Below, one piece after another: positions 5,679-12,183 of a stretch of DNA of 20,639 nucleotides. A model generated the notes under the pieces. The model saw only the letters and a list, made by a program, of their open reading frames with translations, did not search any database and was not told the origin of the DNA. Within the stretch, counting starts at the first letter, position 1. Each line of letters begins with the position of its first letter. The position numbers and the translations under genes were made by a program. The stretch comes from a virus: IMG/VR virus record IMGVR_UViG_3300035698_014942, positions 1 through 20,639 of that record. One strand, given 5' to 3'.

Positions 5679-6800
5679 ATGAATATAGATATTCTAAGAA
5701 AAAGTAATCAAATTATTTTTGAGGCTATTGTTGGTTCTCATGCATATGGTCTTAACACTCCTGAATCTGATATTGATATACGGGGGTTGTATAAAGTTCC
5801 CTTAAGACAACGGCTATCCATTATTCCTTATCAGTATGAAGTTGGAGACGATAAACAAGATATTAAATTTTATGAATTAAAGAAGTTTATTGATTTAGCA
5901 AGGGACTGTAATCCTAATATTATAGATATATTGTTTTCTGAACCATCTAATATTACTTGTTGTACTTCAGATATGCAACAGTTACTAGATTATAAAAACT
6001 TATTTATTTCTAAAAAAGCTTATTGGACTTTTTCTGGATATGCTTTTGCTCAAATTAAAAAATGTAAAGGGCAAAATAAATGGGTGCATAATCCTCAACC
6101 AAAAGATCCACCGAGTAAAGAAGATTTTTGTTGGGTTATTCCTTTAAGTTCTTTATTTGTAAATAGAATAGACCTATTTAAAGGTTTTCGTATGGAAAAA
6201 ATGCCAGCTAGACCTATTCCGTTAAATAGTATAATTAAATCGGGGGTATTAAGTGAGTTAAAGGATTATAACTGTGCGGGATTAGAACATGTTTCTAATG
6301 TTTACCGATTATATTATTATGGAAATCAAGCAAAGGGTGTTTTTCGTAATGGAATGTTAGTATGTGAGAGTATACCTATTGATGATGAGTGGAATAATTT
6401 TATTGGTTTATTAATTTATAACCAACATGAATATGAAAAAGCTCTTAATGAGTGGAAGCAATATTGGGAGTGGATAAAAAACAGAAATCCGAATAGATGG
6501 ATTGCTCAAGAAAAACAGGAAATAGATTATGATACAAAAAATATGCAGCACTGTTTACGACTGTTGTTAAGTGGGGAATCAATTTTAAAAAATGGATATC
6601 CTATTATTAGGTTTGAAGGTGAACAGCAGAAATTCCTTCGTGATATTCGTAATGGAAAATATCTGTATGATGATATAATGAAAATGGTTGATGAAAAAAT
6701 GAAAACATTAGAACAATTATATCAAACTTCATCTATAAATCATGGTGTAGATATTAATAAAATTGATGATTTATATTATAGTATTATTAAGGGGGGATAA
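5679..6800 (+). CDS. RlaP-type predicted nucleotidyltransferase (DNA polymerase beta superfamily)
   Basis: A 373-residue protein. GSHAYG (19-24) followed by TPESDIDIRG (27-36) is the GS...DxD signature of polymerase-beta-type nucleotidyltransferases, with metal-binding Asp31 and Asp33. A third Asp is likely Asp61, in DIKFYELKKFI. The following helices (NPNIIDILF, GYAFAQIKK) match the PF10127 / RlaP family, proposed to add nucleotides in RNA repair and often found with RNA ligases. The substrate is unknown; tRNA or other broken RNA is plausible given the two phage tRNAs nearby. No good Shine-Dalgarno precedes the ATG, so initiation may depend on the unusual leader. Its TAA overlaps the next ATG by one base (TAATG). 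Confidence 0.85.
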   Translation: MNIDILRKSNQIIFEAIVGSHAYGLNTPESDIDIRGLYKVPLRQRLSIIPYQYEVGDDKQDIKFYELKKFIDLARDCNPNIIDILFSEPSNITCCTSDMQQLLDYKNLFISKKAYWTFSGYAFAQIKKCKGQNKWVHNPQPKDPPSKEDFCWVIPLSSLFVNRIDLFKGFRMEKMPARPIPLNSIIKSGVLSELKDYNCAGLEHVSNVYRLYYYGNQAKGVFRNGMLVCESIPIDDEWNNFIGLLIYNQHEYEKALNEWKQYWEWIKNRNPNRWIAQEKQEIDYDTKNMQHCLRLLLSGESILKNGYPIIRFEGEQQKFLRDIRNGKYLYDDIMKMVDEKMKTLEQLYQTSSINHGVDINKIDDLYYSIIKGG

Positions 6801-7126
6801 TGAGAAAGTTAACGGCAGAACATAAAAGAAAGATGGTTGAAGGAAGAACTAAAGCAACACAAACTAAAAAAACAAAAAAAGAAGTATTTATAGATGCAAA
6901 AAGAAAGAATTTTTTAAAACAAATTGAAGAGGATGCACCTGGAAGTAAGCCTTTATTTTTTAAGGCTTGGAAAGGTTCACTTCGAGCGGCTGTAAATGCT
7001 CATTGTTTAGAATGTACGTGGTTTGATAAAGAGCATATACATAATTGTACTTCTACAATATGCCCTCTTTGGTCTGTTCGTCCTTATCAAAGATTGAAGG
7101 GAAAGAAACACGACGACACTAAATAG
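6800..7126 (+). CDS. Small Cys-rich, probably zinc-binding phage protein
   Basis: A 108-residue protein whose ATG overlaps the previous stop by one base, with GGGGGG as ribosome site just upstream. The N terminus is Lys/Arg-rich and helical (residues 1-45). The C-terminal half carries NAHCLECTW, then NCTSTICPLWSVRPY. The C-x2-C plus C-x4-C pattern ending in CPLW..RPY recurs in many phage hypothetical proteins and suggests one bound zinc ion. The function is unknown; the basic tail and zinc site would fit nucleic-acid binding. It is probably co-translated with the nucleotidyltransferase before it. A tRNA gene begins 14 bases after its stop. Confidence 0.7.
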   Translation: MRKLTAEHKRKMVEGRTKATQTKKTKKEVFIDAKRKNFLKQIEEDAPGSKPLFFKAWKGSLRAAVNAHCLECTWFDKEHIHNCTSTICPLWSVRPYQRLKGKKHDDTK

Positions 7127-7140
7127 TAAATTTTAATTAT

Positions 7141-7216
7141 GCGTGTGTAGTTCAGTTGGTAGAATAGGTGGTTTCCAACCATTCGGTCGTCGGTTCGAGT
7201 CCGACCACACGCTCCA
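7141..7216 (+). tRNA. tRNA-Gly (anticodon TCC)
   Basis: A full cloverleaf. The acceptor GCGTGTG (7141-7147) pairs perfectly with CACACGC (7206-7212). There is a D-arm with GTTGGTA, an anticodon stem GGTGG/CCATT with loop TTTCCAA giving anticodon TCC (reads GGA), and a T-arm with GTTCGAGTC. CCA is encoded at 7214-7216. GGA codons are common in the neighbouring genes, so the tRNA probably supports their translation. It sits in the same direction as, and 15 bases before, the clamp-loader start. Confidence 0.97.
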
Positions 7217-7231
7217 TAGAAAGAAAAACAA

Positions 7232-7879
7232 ATGACAGATTTTAATTCGCTTCTCGTAGAAAAATACAGACCAAAAACTCTTTCTGAAATTGTATTGTCG
7301 AAGCCCAATCGAGATTATTTTGAAAACATTGCAAATCTTAAAGAAATTCCACATTTATTACTGGTAGGTCAACAGGGAATTGGGAAAACATCGATTGCAA
7401 AGATCATAGTTAATGAATTATTAAATTGTCAATACCTTTATATTAATGCTTCTGATGAAAGTGGTATTGACACTATAAGAAATAAGGTTACTAATTTCGT
7501 TCAAACTAAGGCTATTGATGGTAAGTTAAAAGTTGTTTTATTAGACGAATGTTTAGATGAAAATGAAATTGTTTGGATATATCGAGATGGACAAAAACAA
7601 ACAGTAAAAATTAAAGATTTAGATGAAAAAAATGATTTAGTATTATCATTTAATTTTAAGAAAAATCAAGTTGAATGGGTTCCTTTTTTCTTATTATATA
7701 AAGGTTATAGTGACAATTTATATGAAATTGAATTTGAAAATAATGAAAAAATTATTTGTACTGATGACCATAAATGGTATATAAAAAATCAAAATGGAAA
7801 AATAATTAAAATGAAACTCAAAGATATTATGAAAAACGGAATAACATCAATTATTTCTATAAAAAAGAATGGAATCTGA
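7232..7879 (+). CDS. Clamp loader ATPase (gp44-like), N-extein fused to N-terminal intein half
   Basis: A 215-residue product. Residues 1-106 are the start of an AAA+ clamp-loader ATPase: VEKYRPKTLSEIV near the N terminus, Walker A GQQGIGKT (46-53), and Walker B VVLLDE (101-106). Residue 107 is Cys and begins an intein: CLDENEIV is block A, and IICTDDHKW is block B with the T-x2-H motif (intein Thr71, His74). The frame stops at 7877-7879, after 109 intein residues. Without splicing, the protein is cut in the middle of the Walker B DExD signature and would be useless as an ATPase. The other half is at 8200-8955. The start at 7232 follows the tRNA by 15 bases with a weak AGAAAG site. Confidence 0.92.
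   Translation: MTDFNSLLVEKYRPKTLSEIVLSKPNRDYFENIANLKEIPHLLLVGQQGIGKTSIAKIIVNELLNCQYLYINASDESGIDTIRNKVTNFVQTKAIDGKLKVVLLDECLDENEIVWIYRDGQKQTVKIKDLDEKNDLVLSFNFKKNQVEWVPFFLLYKGYSDNLYEIEFENNEKIICTDDHKWYIKNQNGKIIKMKLKDIMKNGITSIISIKKNGI
7550..7876 (+). other. N-terminal half of a split intein (IntN)
   Basis: 109 codons from Cys1 to the last sense codon before the TGA. It has block A (CLDENEIV), a middle part with LVLSFNFKKNQVEWVP, and block B (TDDH at intein 71-74). The length and the order of segments resemble the N halves of known natural split inteins such as NrdJ-1 (about 105 residues). With the C half at 8200-8322 it sums to 150 residues, the size of a mini-intein without an endonuclease domain. 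Confidence 0.8.
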
Positions 7880-8207
7880 CTGAATAATGATATAATCATA
7901 ATTTAGGAATTAAAAAATTTCAAAAATATTGTAAAGAATGTGCTAAAAAATTTGTTTGGTTACATCATAAGCGCCCACCGGAATTGTGTCAAAAATTGTC
8001 TAATATTCTAAATGAACGAAAAAATACTAAAAAAGCAAAAGAAATTTATAAGAGGGTTGGTAAATTAAATTCAAGTGGATAAACGAAAAAAATATATTAA
8101 AATTTTTAAACGTTGATCTCTTAAAAAGCAATTCTGAATATTATAAACAGTTTCAAAAATTAGAAAAAGGAATAAAATATATTCAAAAGGAAGAAATTAA
8201 TGATTTG
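7880..8207 (+). pseudogene. Remnant of a gene, perhaps a homing endonuclease, between the intein halves
   Basis: Two protein-like stretches in different frames fill the gap. 7891-8082 reads HNLGIKKFQKYCKECAKKF, followed by a Lys-rich helical part. 8064-8207 reads KWINEKNILKFLNVDLL, followed by a Lys/Glu-rich helix. The first has no usable start codon and has TAA and TGA just upstream; one indel between 8064 and 8079 would join the two. The Cys pair YCKEC recalls the zinc modules attached to homing endonucleases, but no catalytic motif is readable. Homing endonuclease genes are known to sit between the halves of fractured, split-intein genes, so a decayed copy is the natural reading. An unrelated small gene, or sequencing indels in A-runs, cannot be excluded. 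Confidence 0.45.
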
Positions 8208-8322
8208 TGAATTAAAAATTAAAAATATAAGAAAATTAAATATAAAACGAAAAATATATGATTTACACGTTTTAGGTAATCATAATTTTTTTATTGGAAA
8301 AAATAAAATATTAACGTCGAAT
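8200..8322 (+). other. C-terminal half of a split intein (IntC)
   Basis: 41 codons ending in Asn (8320-8322), followed by the +1 Cys of the extein (8323-8325). The HNFF of block F and the short leading peptide after the ATG look like the C halves of natural split inteins (gp41-1, NrdJ-1). The penultimate residue is Ser, which in other inteins tends to slow Asn cyclisation but does not always stop splicing. Confidence 0.8.
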
Positions 8323-8955
8323 TGTGATGGTATTACATCAATGGCTCAAGGTGCTCTTAGAAATTTAATGGAAGAGTATGCCTCTAATTGTCGATTTATT
8401 TTAACTGGTAATTATAGAAACAAAATTATAGATCCAATTAAATCACGTTGTCAAATGTTTGATCTGACACCAACTATCGAAGATTGTTTTGCTAGGTGTG
8501 TGCAAATTATTAAGCAGGAAAATATTAGAGTTGAAAATGGGCAAAAAGAACGCCTTTCAAATTTAATAAAGTCTGATTATCCAGATCTTCGTAAGATAAT
8601 TAATGATATTCAAAAATATACTATTAATAGTGTATTAAATATACCAGAAAAATTGAATGTTGTTTCGTCGTTTGTTGATAAACTGCTTGACAAAGTTGTT
8701 AATAACGCTAACATATATGAAGTAAGAAAATATGTTATTGAAAATGAAATGCTCTTTTCAAATGATTATCATGGATTATTGAAAGAGTTGTTTGAATCAA
8801 TATATAATAGAGAGTCATTATCAGTGGAAAGCAAAAAAAGGATGTTGTTAGAAGTCGCAAAGAGTATGTACGAACACCAATTTGTGTTAGACAAAGAAAT
8901 TAATTGTTATGCTTGTTTAATTAAATTATTTGAAAGAAAGATATATAAGAATTAA
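8200..8955 (+). CDS. Clamp loader ATPase (gp44-like), C-terminal intein half fused to C-extein
   Basis: A 251-residue product with its own start: ATG at 8200, eight bases after AAGGA. Residues 1-41 are the C-terminal intein half. IYDLHVLGNHNFFI is block F, and ILTSN ends block G with the terminal Asn. The extein resumes at Cys42 with CDGITSMAQGALRNLMEEY, which directly continues the Walker B DE of the other half to give DECD. Sensor 1 (FILTGNY) and the SRC arginine-finger motif (IKSRCQMF) follow, then the helical lid and collar. The C-extein has 210 residues; added to the 106 of the N-extein it makes 316, against 319 in T4 gp44. The residue before the terminal Asn is Ser instead of the usual His. 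The stop lies 22 bases before the thyX start. Confidence 0.92.
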   Translation: MICELKIKNIRKLNIKRKIYDLHVLGNHNFFIGKNKILTSNCDGITSMAQGALRNLMEEYASNCRFILTGNYRNKIIDPIKSRCQMFDLTPTIEDCFARCVQIIKQENIRVENGQKERLSNLIKSDYPDLRKIINDIQKYTINSVLNIPEKLNVVSSFVDKLLDKVVNNANIYEVRKYVIENEMLFSNDYHGLLKELFESIYNRESLSVESKKRMLLEVAKSMYEHQFVLDKEINCYACLIKLFERKIYKN

Positions 8956-8977
8956 AAAAAATAAAGAGAAAGAAAAT

Positions 8978-9667
8978 ATGAGATTAATTAAACCTAGTAT
9001 TGTTATAGAATCAGAACTTCCTCAAGAAAATGATATTTTAAAGTTTATTGAAAAGATAGGAAGAGTGTGTTATAAATCAGAAGATAAAATAACCAAAGAA
9101 TCATCTATTAAATTTATTGAAAATATTTTAAAACGAGGTCATGAAAGTGTTATCGAACATTATAATATCTCAGTTAGATTTATTTGTGATCGTGGAGTTT
9201 CACATGAAATGGTTAGACATAGGCTTTTTTCATTTAGTCAAGAAAGTACTAGGTACGTAAATTATAAAAATAAAGAAATGGAGTTTATTCTTCCTCCTTG
9301 GGTAAATGAAATTCCAGTTGGAGAATATATATGGAGGGTAAATAATCATGGTAATTATATACTGTCCAGATCTCCTAAAGAATATACAGCAAAAGTTCCA
9401 ATTCAAGTTGTTTGGTTAAATTCATTATTAAGCTCTGAAAAGGATTATGATAATTTAATTGACTCCGGTTGGAAGCCACAAGAAGCTAGATCAGTATTGC
9501 CTAATGCTTTAAAGACAGAAATAATAATGACTGGTAATATTAGAGAGTGGAGACATGTTTTAAAGTTAAGAACTGGTAAAGCCGCTCATCCACAAATAAG
9601 AGAAGTGATGAATATGGTTTTAAAAGAATTTAAAGAAAAGGTTCCGGTGTTGTTTAATAACATTTAA
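8978..9667 (+). CDS. thyX: Flavin-dependent thymidylate synthase ThyX
   Basis: A 229-residue protein carrying the ThyX signature RHRx7S exactly: RHRLFSFSQES at residues 80-90. It is followed by TRYVNY and a conserved C-terminal part with EWRHVLKLRT and AHPQIREVMN. ThyX makes dTMP from dUMP using FAD, NADPH and methylenetetrahydrofolate, so it supplies thymidine for AT-rich phage DNA. The frame is open back to 8930, but the ATG at 8978 follows an AGAGAAAG site and avoids overlap with the clamp-loader gene. The need for reduced nicotinamide cofactor links it loosely to the NAD salvage genes upstream. No residue of the signature is missing. Confidence 0.95.
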   Translation: MRLIKPSIVIESELPQENDILKFIEKIGRVCYKSEDKITKESSIKFIENILKRGHESVIEHYNISVRFICDRGVSHEMVRHRLFSFSQESTRYVNYKNKEMEFILPPWVNEIPVGEYIWRVNNHGNYILSRSPKEYTAKVPIQVVWLNSLLSSEKDYDNLIDSGWKPQEARSVLPNALKTEIIMTGNIREWRHVLKLRTGKAAHPQIREVMNMVLKEFKEKVPVLFNNI

Positions 9668-9678
9668 GGAGAAGTTAA

Positions 9679-10125
9679 ATGAAAAAATATAGATGTAATT
9701 TAGTTAAAGTTACTTCTTGTGAAATAGAAAACTTCTTAGTAGATTGTTATTTAGATCCAGAAATGGATTCTTCTTATTTTGAGTGGCCTATAAAAAACGA
9801 GTCGAAATGTCAATTAGTCGTGGGGTGTAAAGATAAAGTGTGGCCGGAAATCGTTGATGGGCTTTTGCATGAATTGGGTGAATCGCTTTTATATAATTTG
9901 AGGTTGGCCTATCATAATGATAATGCAGTTGATGTTGGTTCAGCCGGACGAACTTTTATATTAAATCATGATGAATTTAGTGAAATAATAACAAAACTTT
10001 CTAGTGTTTTTTGTGCCTTAGAAAAATATTATCTTAAGGAATTTAGAAAACAAAAAAATAAGGAAAGAAATGAAAAAAATAGAATTTTATCTAAAGAAAC
10101 ATTTGCTCGAAAATATCGGAAATAA
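9679..10125 (+). CDS. Hypothetical phage protein with HELGE motif
   Basis: A 148-residue soluble protein behind a good AAGGAG. The middle reads GLLHELGESLLYNL (His64, Glu65, Glu68), and RTFILNHDEF (His97) follows. A His-Glu pair in a helix with a second His further on is a layout that could hold a metal, as in small phage families of unknown function. It is not the HExxH of classical zinc proteases, so no peptidase activity is claimed. The C terminus is strongly basic (KQKNKERNEKNR). It overlaps the next frame by 56 bases if that one starts at 10070. Confidence 0.7.
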   Translation: MKKYRCNLVKVTSCEIENFLVDCYLDPEMDSSYFEWPIKNESKCQLVVGCKDKVWPEIVDGLLHELGESLLYNLRLAYHNDNAVDVGSAGRTFILNHDEFSEIITKLSSVFCALEKYYLKEFRKQKNKERNEKNRILSKETFARKYRK

Positions 10126-10384
10126 TGTAATAATGAATAAATGTCCATATTTTTGGGTATATTGTCAAATTGTTCTTTTAGGAACGCAAATTCCATTGGT
10201 TGCGATGGGGAGTTTTTGTAGTTTGATAATGGCTTTTCTTATAACTATATTTATCTTATTAACATATAGGCATATTAAGGACCAATCAGATATCTTTTGG
10301 GTATCAATAAAAAAACAAGATGATTATTGGAAAGCTGTGCGAAACATTGACGTTAGAGTAACACCTAAAAATAAAGACTTATAA
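10070..10384 (+). CDS. Small membrane protein with two predicted transmembrane segments
   Basis: A 104-residue protein if started at 10070, where AAGGAAAG lies just upstream, or 83 residues if started at the in-frame ATG 10133, which nearly removes the overlap with the previous gene. Two hydrophobic stretches follow each other: FWVYCQIVLLGTQIPLVAMG and CSLIMAFLITIFILLTY. A polar, charged C-terminal tail comes after them. There is no signal for a known family. The gene lies between soluble proteins of unknown role and ends directly against the next ATG, so it is part of the same transcript. A membrane-associated early function such as exclusion is possible but not shown. Confidence 0.6.
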   Translation: MKKIEFYLKKHLLENIGNNVIMNKCPYFWVYCQIVLLGTQIPLVAMGSFCSLIMAFLITIFILLTYRHIKDQSDIFWVSIKKQDDYWKAVRNIDVRVTPKNKDL

Positions 10385-10750
10385 ATGAGTCATAAATTTT
10401 ATGAATTAGGATATAGAAAAGAACGAAAGCAATGGATTAAATTTATGTATGAACCTGCTGATGATGGTAAACTTATTGCTCGACATCATTTTTTGTGTAC
10501 AACACTAAAAATTTTATTAAAAAATAAAATTATAAAAGAACAAACTTATAGAACTCGTATGGATCTTGTTTGTGTATATGAGTTAAAAAGACTAAAAAGG
10601 AAATTAAATGGTGTTTATAAATATTCTGAAATATCAATTGAACATGTTATGTTGGGATTCATGCAGGGGTTTTTAAAAGATGATATGTTAAGTCTTAATA
10701 AGTTTCAAGAGCTTTTAAAGGAAAATCCTGAATATTTAATGTATGTTTAA
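10385..10750 (+). CDS. Hypothetical protein, 121 residues
   Basis: The ATG follows the previous TAA without a gap, so translation is probably by re-initiation; the ribosome site is weak. The protein is basic and helical, with LCTTLKILLKNKIIKEQTYR in the middle and HVMLGFMQGFLKDDML near the end. I do not recognise a family or motif. It closes the rightward cluster that began with thyX and is followed 12 bases later by tRNA-Thr. Confidence 0.65.
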   Translation: MSHKFYELGYRKERKQWIKFMYEPADDGKLIARHHFLCTTLKILLKNKIIKEQTYRTRMDLVCVYELKRLKRKLNGVYKYSEISIEHVMLGFMQGFLKDDMLSLNKFQELLKENPEYLMYV

Positions 10751-10762
10751 AGAAAGGTAGTC

Positions 10763-10838
10763 GCCAGTTTAGCTCAGTTGGCAGAGCAGGGGTTTTGTAA
10801 ACCTCAGGTCGTTGGTTCAAGTCCGACAACTGGCTCCA
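10763..10838 (+). tRNA. tRNA-Thr (anticodon TGT)
   Basis: The acceptor GCCAGTT (10763-10769) pairs perfectly with AACTGGC (10828-10834). D-arm GCTC/GAGC with AGTTGGCA. Anticodon stem GGGGT/ACCTC with loop TTTGTAA, anticodon TGT (reads ACA). T-arm GTTGG/CCGAC with TTCAAGT. CCA is encoded at 10836-10838. The very next base is the end of the stop codon of the convergent leftward gene, so the tRNA and that gene share no spacer. Confidence 0.97.
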
Positions 10839-11597
10839 TTATTTTGCTTCAGGTTTTAACAGTTTATCTTTATTTAAACCATCGTTTATATACACTTCAG
10901 CAATAACCTGAGCAGGACTAACAGACTCTTTGCTTTTAGGCTGGTCTTGTAATACAGGTTTTTCGAGATCTTTGTGAATTTGTTCTGTGTATATGTTATC
11001 CATGTCTTGAATTGGATCAATCGATTCTTTCATTTCTTTAGCTTTTTTCATTGCCGGAAGATGCCCACCACTAATTTTAGTATCATTATATGAAGGACTA
11101 TTAGCTAATTTAGTGTTTGATTTAGGGTTAGGATCTGATTTAAGTTTGGTATCCACTTGTGAGCGCTGATATTTATGACTTGGACGAACTTCATTATCAG
11201 GAGTAACACGACGTTGAGAATCTGGGATCGGAGGAAGACCATTGCCGATTTCAACTACGTCTAAAACGTCTATGGGGACTGTAAAAATATTATAGAAACT
11301 GCCAGCCCCCCCTGCATATTCTTCATATATGTCTGCGAAGTGTCGTGTAGGCGATTCTAGACCGCCAACCTGTCCACTGTTAGCCGGTCTGTCTGCCTTA
11401 ATTGTACTAATTCGGATATTATTTTTACTATTTGCTAATCCTTGTAGCATTTCCATAAATCTTGTTGGTTTGTCTTTAAAGTCAGGACATTTCATAAAGT
11501 CTTTACGGAGCTTAACAACATCACCCTGAAGAAATCCTGAGCTAGTATTTCTTGTGATGGTATTTTCAACTAATGTTTTAAATTTACTAGTAGCCAT
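10839..11597 (-). CDS. Late protein of unknown function, probably virion-associated
   Basis: A 252-residue protein read leftward, with GGAG ten bases before the ATG and a strong late promoter motif 22-40 bases upstream. The first 130 residues look folded: FKTLVENTI, then SGFLQGDVVKLRKDFMKCPDF, and a FYNIFTVPIDVLDVVEIGNG stretch ending in PIPDSQ. The remaining half is low-complexity and polar (Lys, Asp, Ser, Pro, Asn). Similar small proteins with a 'GfL.GD.VklrkD.mk...f' start occur in T4-like marine phages as presumed structural proteins, from memory and not verified. Late control and position beside lysis and baseplate genes support a virion role. The stop abuts the tRNA-Thr gene. Confidence 0.75.
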   Translation of the reverse strand: MATSKFKTLVENTITRNTSSGFLQGDVVKLRKDFMKCPDFKDKPTRFMEMLQGLANSKNNIRISTIKADRPANSGQVGGLESPTRHFADIYEEYAGGAGSFYNIFTVPIDVLDVVEIGNGLPPIPDSQRRVTPDNEVRPSHKYQRSQVDTKLKSDPNPKSNTKLANSPSYNDTKISGGHLPAMKKAKEMKESIDPIQDMDNIYTEQIHKDLEKPVLQDQPKSKESVSPAQVIAEVYINDGLNKDKLLKPEAK

Positions 11598-11618
11598 AAT
11601 ATTTCTCCAATTATTAAT

Positions 11619-11636
11619 CTTTTTAAATATTTATCC
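11619..11636 (-). promoter_or_regulatory. Late-type promoter for the 252-residue late protein
   Basis: On the minus strand this reads GGATAAATATTTAAAAAG. ATAAATA matches seven of the eight bases of the T4 late consensus TATAAATA. It lies 22-40 bases before the ATG at 11597. Confidence 0.75.
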
Positions 11637-11647
11637 TTTATTATGAT

Positions 11648-11845
11648 TTAAATAGTAATTTTGTTACTTTTTTCCAAATTTTCTTCCCACCATAATGGTT
11701 GAAGATTTTGATATCTACAGCACATATATTGTTCACTTTCATCTACAATATAATTGTTAAAAAAATCTATTATCTTACGGTTACAGATGGTCTGAATATG
11801 AATCCAGACATAGGTAAGGCTATTTAATCCTAGAAACCCAACCAT
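11648..11845 (-). pseudogene. Remnant resembling the C terminus of an HNH endonuclease
   Basis: A 65-codon frame read leftward. Its end, CCRYQNLQPLWWEENLEKSNK, resembles the C-terminal 'cf.y.NLQPLW..eNl.Ks.k' of free-standing HNH endonucleases of phages. The upstream half (GFLGLNSLTYVWIHIQ) does not carry the HNH residues, lies over two hairpins (11836-11860 and 11790-11809), and has no ribosome site before its ATG. The likeliest reading is the tail of an HNH gene whose front was lost by recombination or deletion. It lies between the terminator and the promoter of the next late gene. Confidence 0.4.
11790..11809 (-). repeat. Inverted repeat (8-bp hairpin)
   Basis: On the minus strand GTCTGGAT pairs with ATTCAGAC (one G-U pair) around the 4-base loop TCAT. 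It lies 26 bases downstream (leftward) of a second hairpin, within the HNH-like remnant. Confidence 0.6.
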
Positions 11846-11860
11846 CTTTAGTGGTTGGGT
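11836..11860 (-). repeat. Strong inverted repeat, terminator-like or mobile-element end
   Basis: ACCCAACCA (11836-11844) pairs perfectly with TGGTTGGGT (11852-11860) around a 7-base loop. On the minus strand it is followed by TTTCTAGG, a poor U-tract. The hairpin is more GC-rich than its surroundings. It resembles hairpins found at the ends of IS200/IS605-type elements, but no transposase gene is present, so that reading is speculative. Confidence 0.6.
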
Positions 11861-11879
11861 AGTTCATCTTAAGGCAGCA

Positions 11880-11911
11880 AAAAAGCCCCAGATTTTAGTC
11901 TGAGGCTTTTT
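11880..11911 (-). terminator. Bidirectional intrinsic terminator
   Basis: AAAAAGCC (11880-11887) pairs with GGCTTTTT (11904-11911). The stem continues with CAGA/TCTG after one mismatch and closes on a TTTTAG loop. A run of T follows the stem on either strand. It begins 14 bases beyond the stop of the leftward membrane-protein gene and would end that late transcript. Confidence 0.85.
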
Positions 11912-11924
11912 CAAGAGGCGGCTG

Positions 11925-12140
11925 TTACTTACCAACTGCAATAATTGCGGGTCTTCCATCGTCTTTCTGAACCATGCGGAATATTACTGTTAAAATATTA
12001 ATGGCTACACCTAAGTAAACAGCTGTTTGACCAGTTACTTCAGGGGTTATACCAAAAACACCTGCTACGGCTATTAAAACACCCAAAACGTTAGCATACA
12101 TAATCTTACTGGTGAAAAGTCCTTTCCAATCAATACTCAT
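11925..12140 (-). CDS. Small holin-like membrane protein
   Basis: A 71-residue protein with AAGGAG nine bases before the ATG and its own late-type promoter. After a short N terminus (MSIDWKGLFTSK) come two hydrophobic segments: MYANVLGVLIAVAGVFGI, and AVYLGVAINILTVIFRMV after a short PEVTGQ turn. The tail is charged (QKDDGRP). Size, two membrane spans, late control and a neighbour of similar type fit a holin or other lysis membrane protein. No endolysin gene is visible in the window to confirm a lysis cassette. It could also be a virion or superinfection protein of the membrane. Confidence 0.7.
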   Translation of the reverse strand: MSIDWKGLFTSKIMYANVLGVLIAVAGVFGITPEVTGQTAVYLGVAINILTVIFRMVQKDDGRPAIIAVGK

Positions 12141-12170
12141 AATTTATCTCCTTTGTTGGTTTTTGTTCTT

Positions 12171-12183
12171 TTAAGTATTTACC
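12171..12183 (-). promoter_or_regulatory. Late-type promoter overlapping the end of the upstream gene
   Basis: On the minus strand this reads GGTAAATACTTAA. The last codons of the upstream gene (GTA AAT ACT TAA, for Val-Asn-Thr-stop) are the promoter motif itself. It lies 31-43 bases before the ATG at 12140. Confidence 0.7.

Noticed and set aside
7141-7216. Reading the first tRNA as tRNA-Trp(CCA)
   Set aside because: The 7-base loop is TTTCCAA with T33 followed by TCC; a CCA anticodon would need a shifted stem. The pattern is that of tRNA-Gly(TCC).
7087-7354. Leftward open frames across the tRNA-Gly gene and the start of the clamp loader
   Set aside because: They run antisense over a well-supported tRNA and gene and have no ribosome site or motif.
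7888-7896. Extended -10-like TGATATAAT before the second clamp-loader half
   Set aside because: No -35 box at a usable distance, and the surrounding DNA is very AT-rich; chance is likely.
9679-10125. Calling the HELGE protein a zinc protease
   Set aside because: The classical HExxH is not present (HELGE instead), so only a possible metal site is noted.
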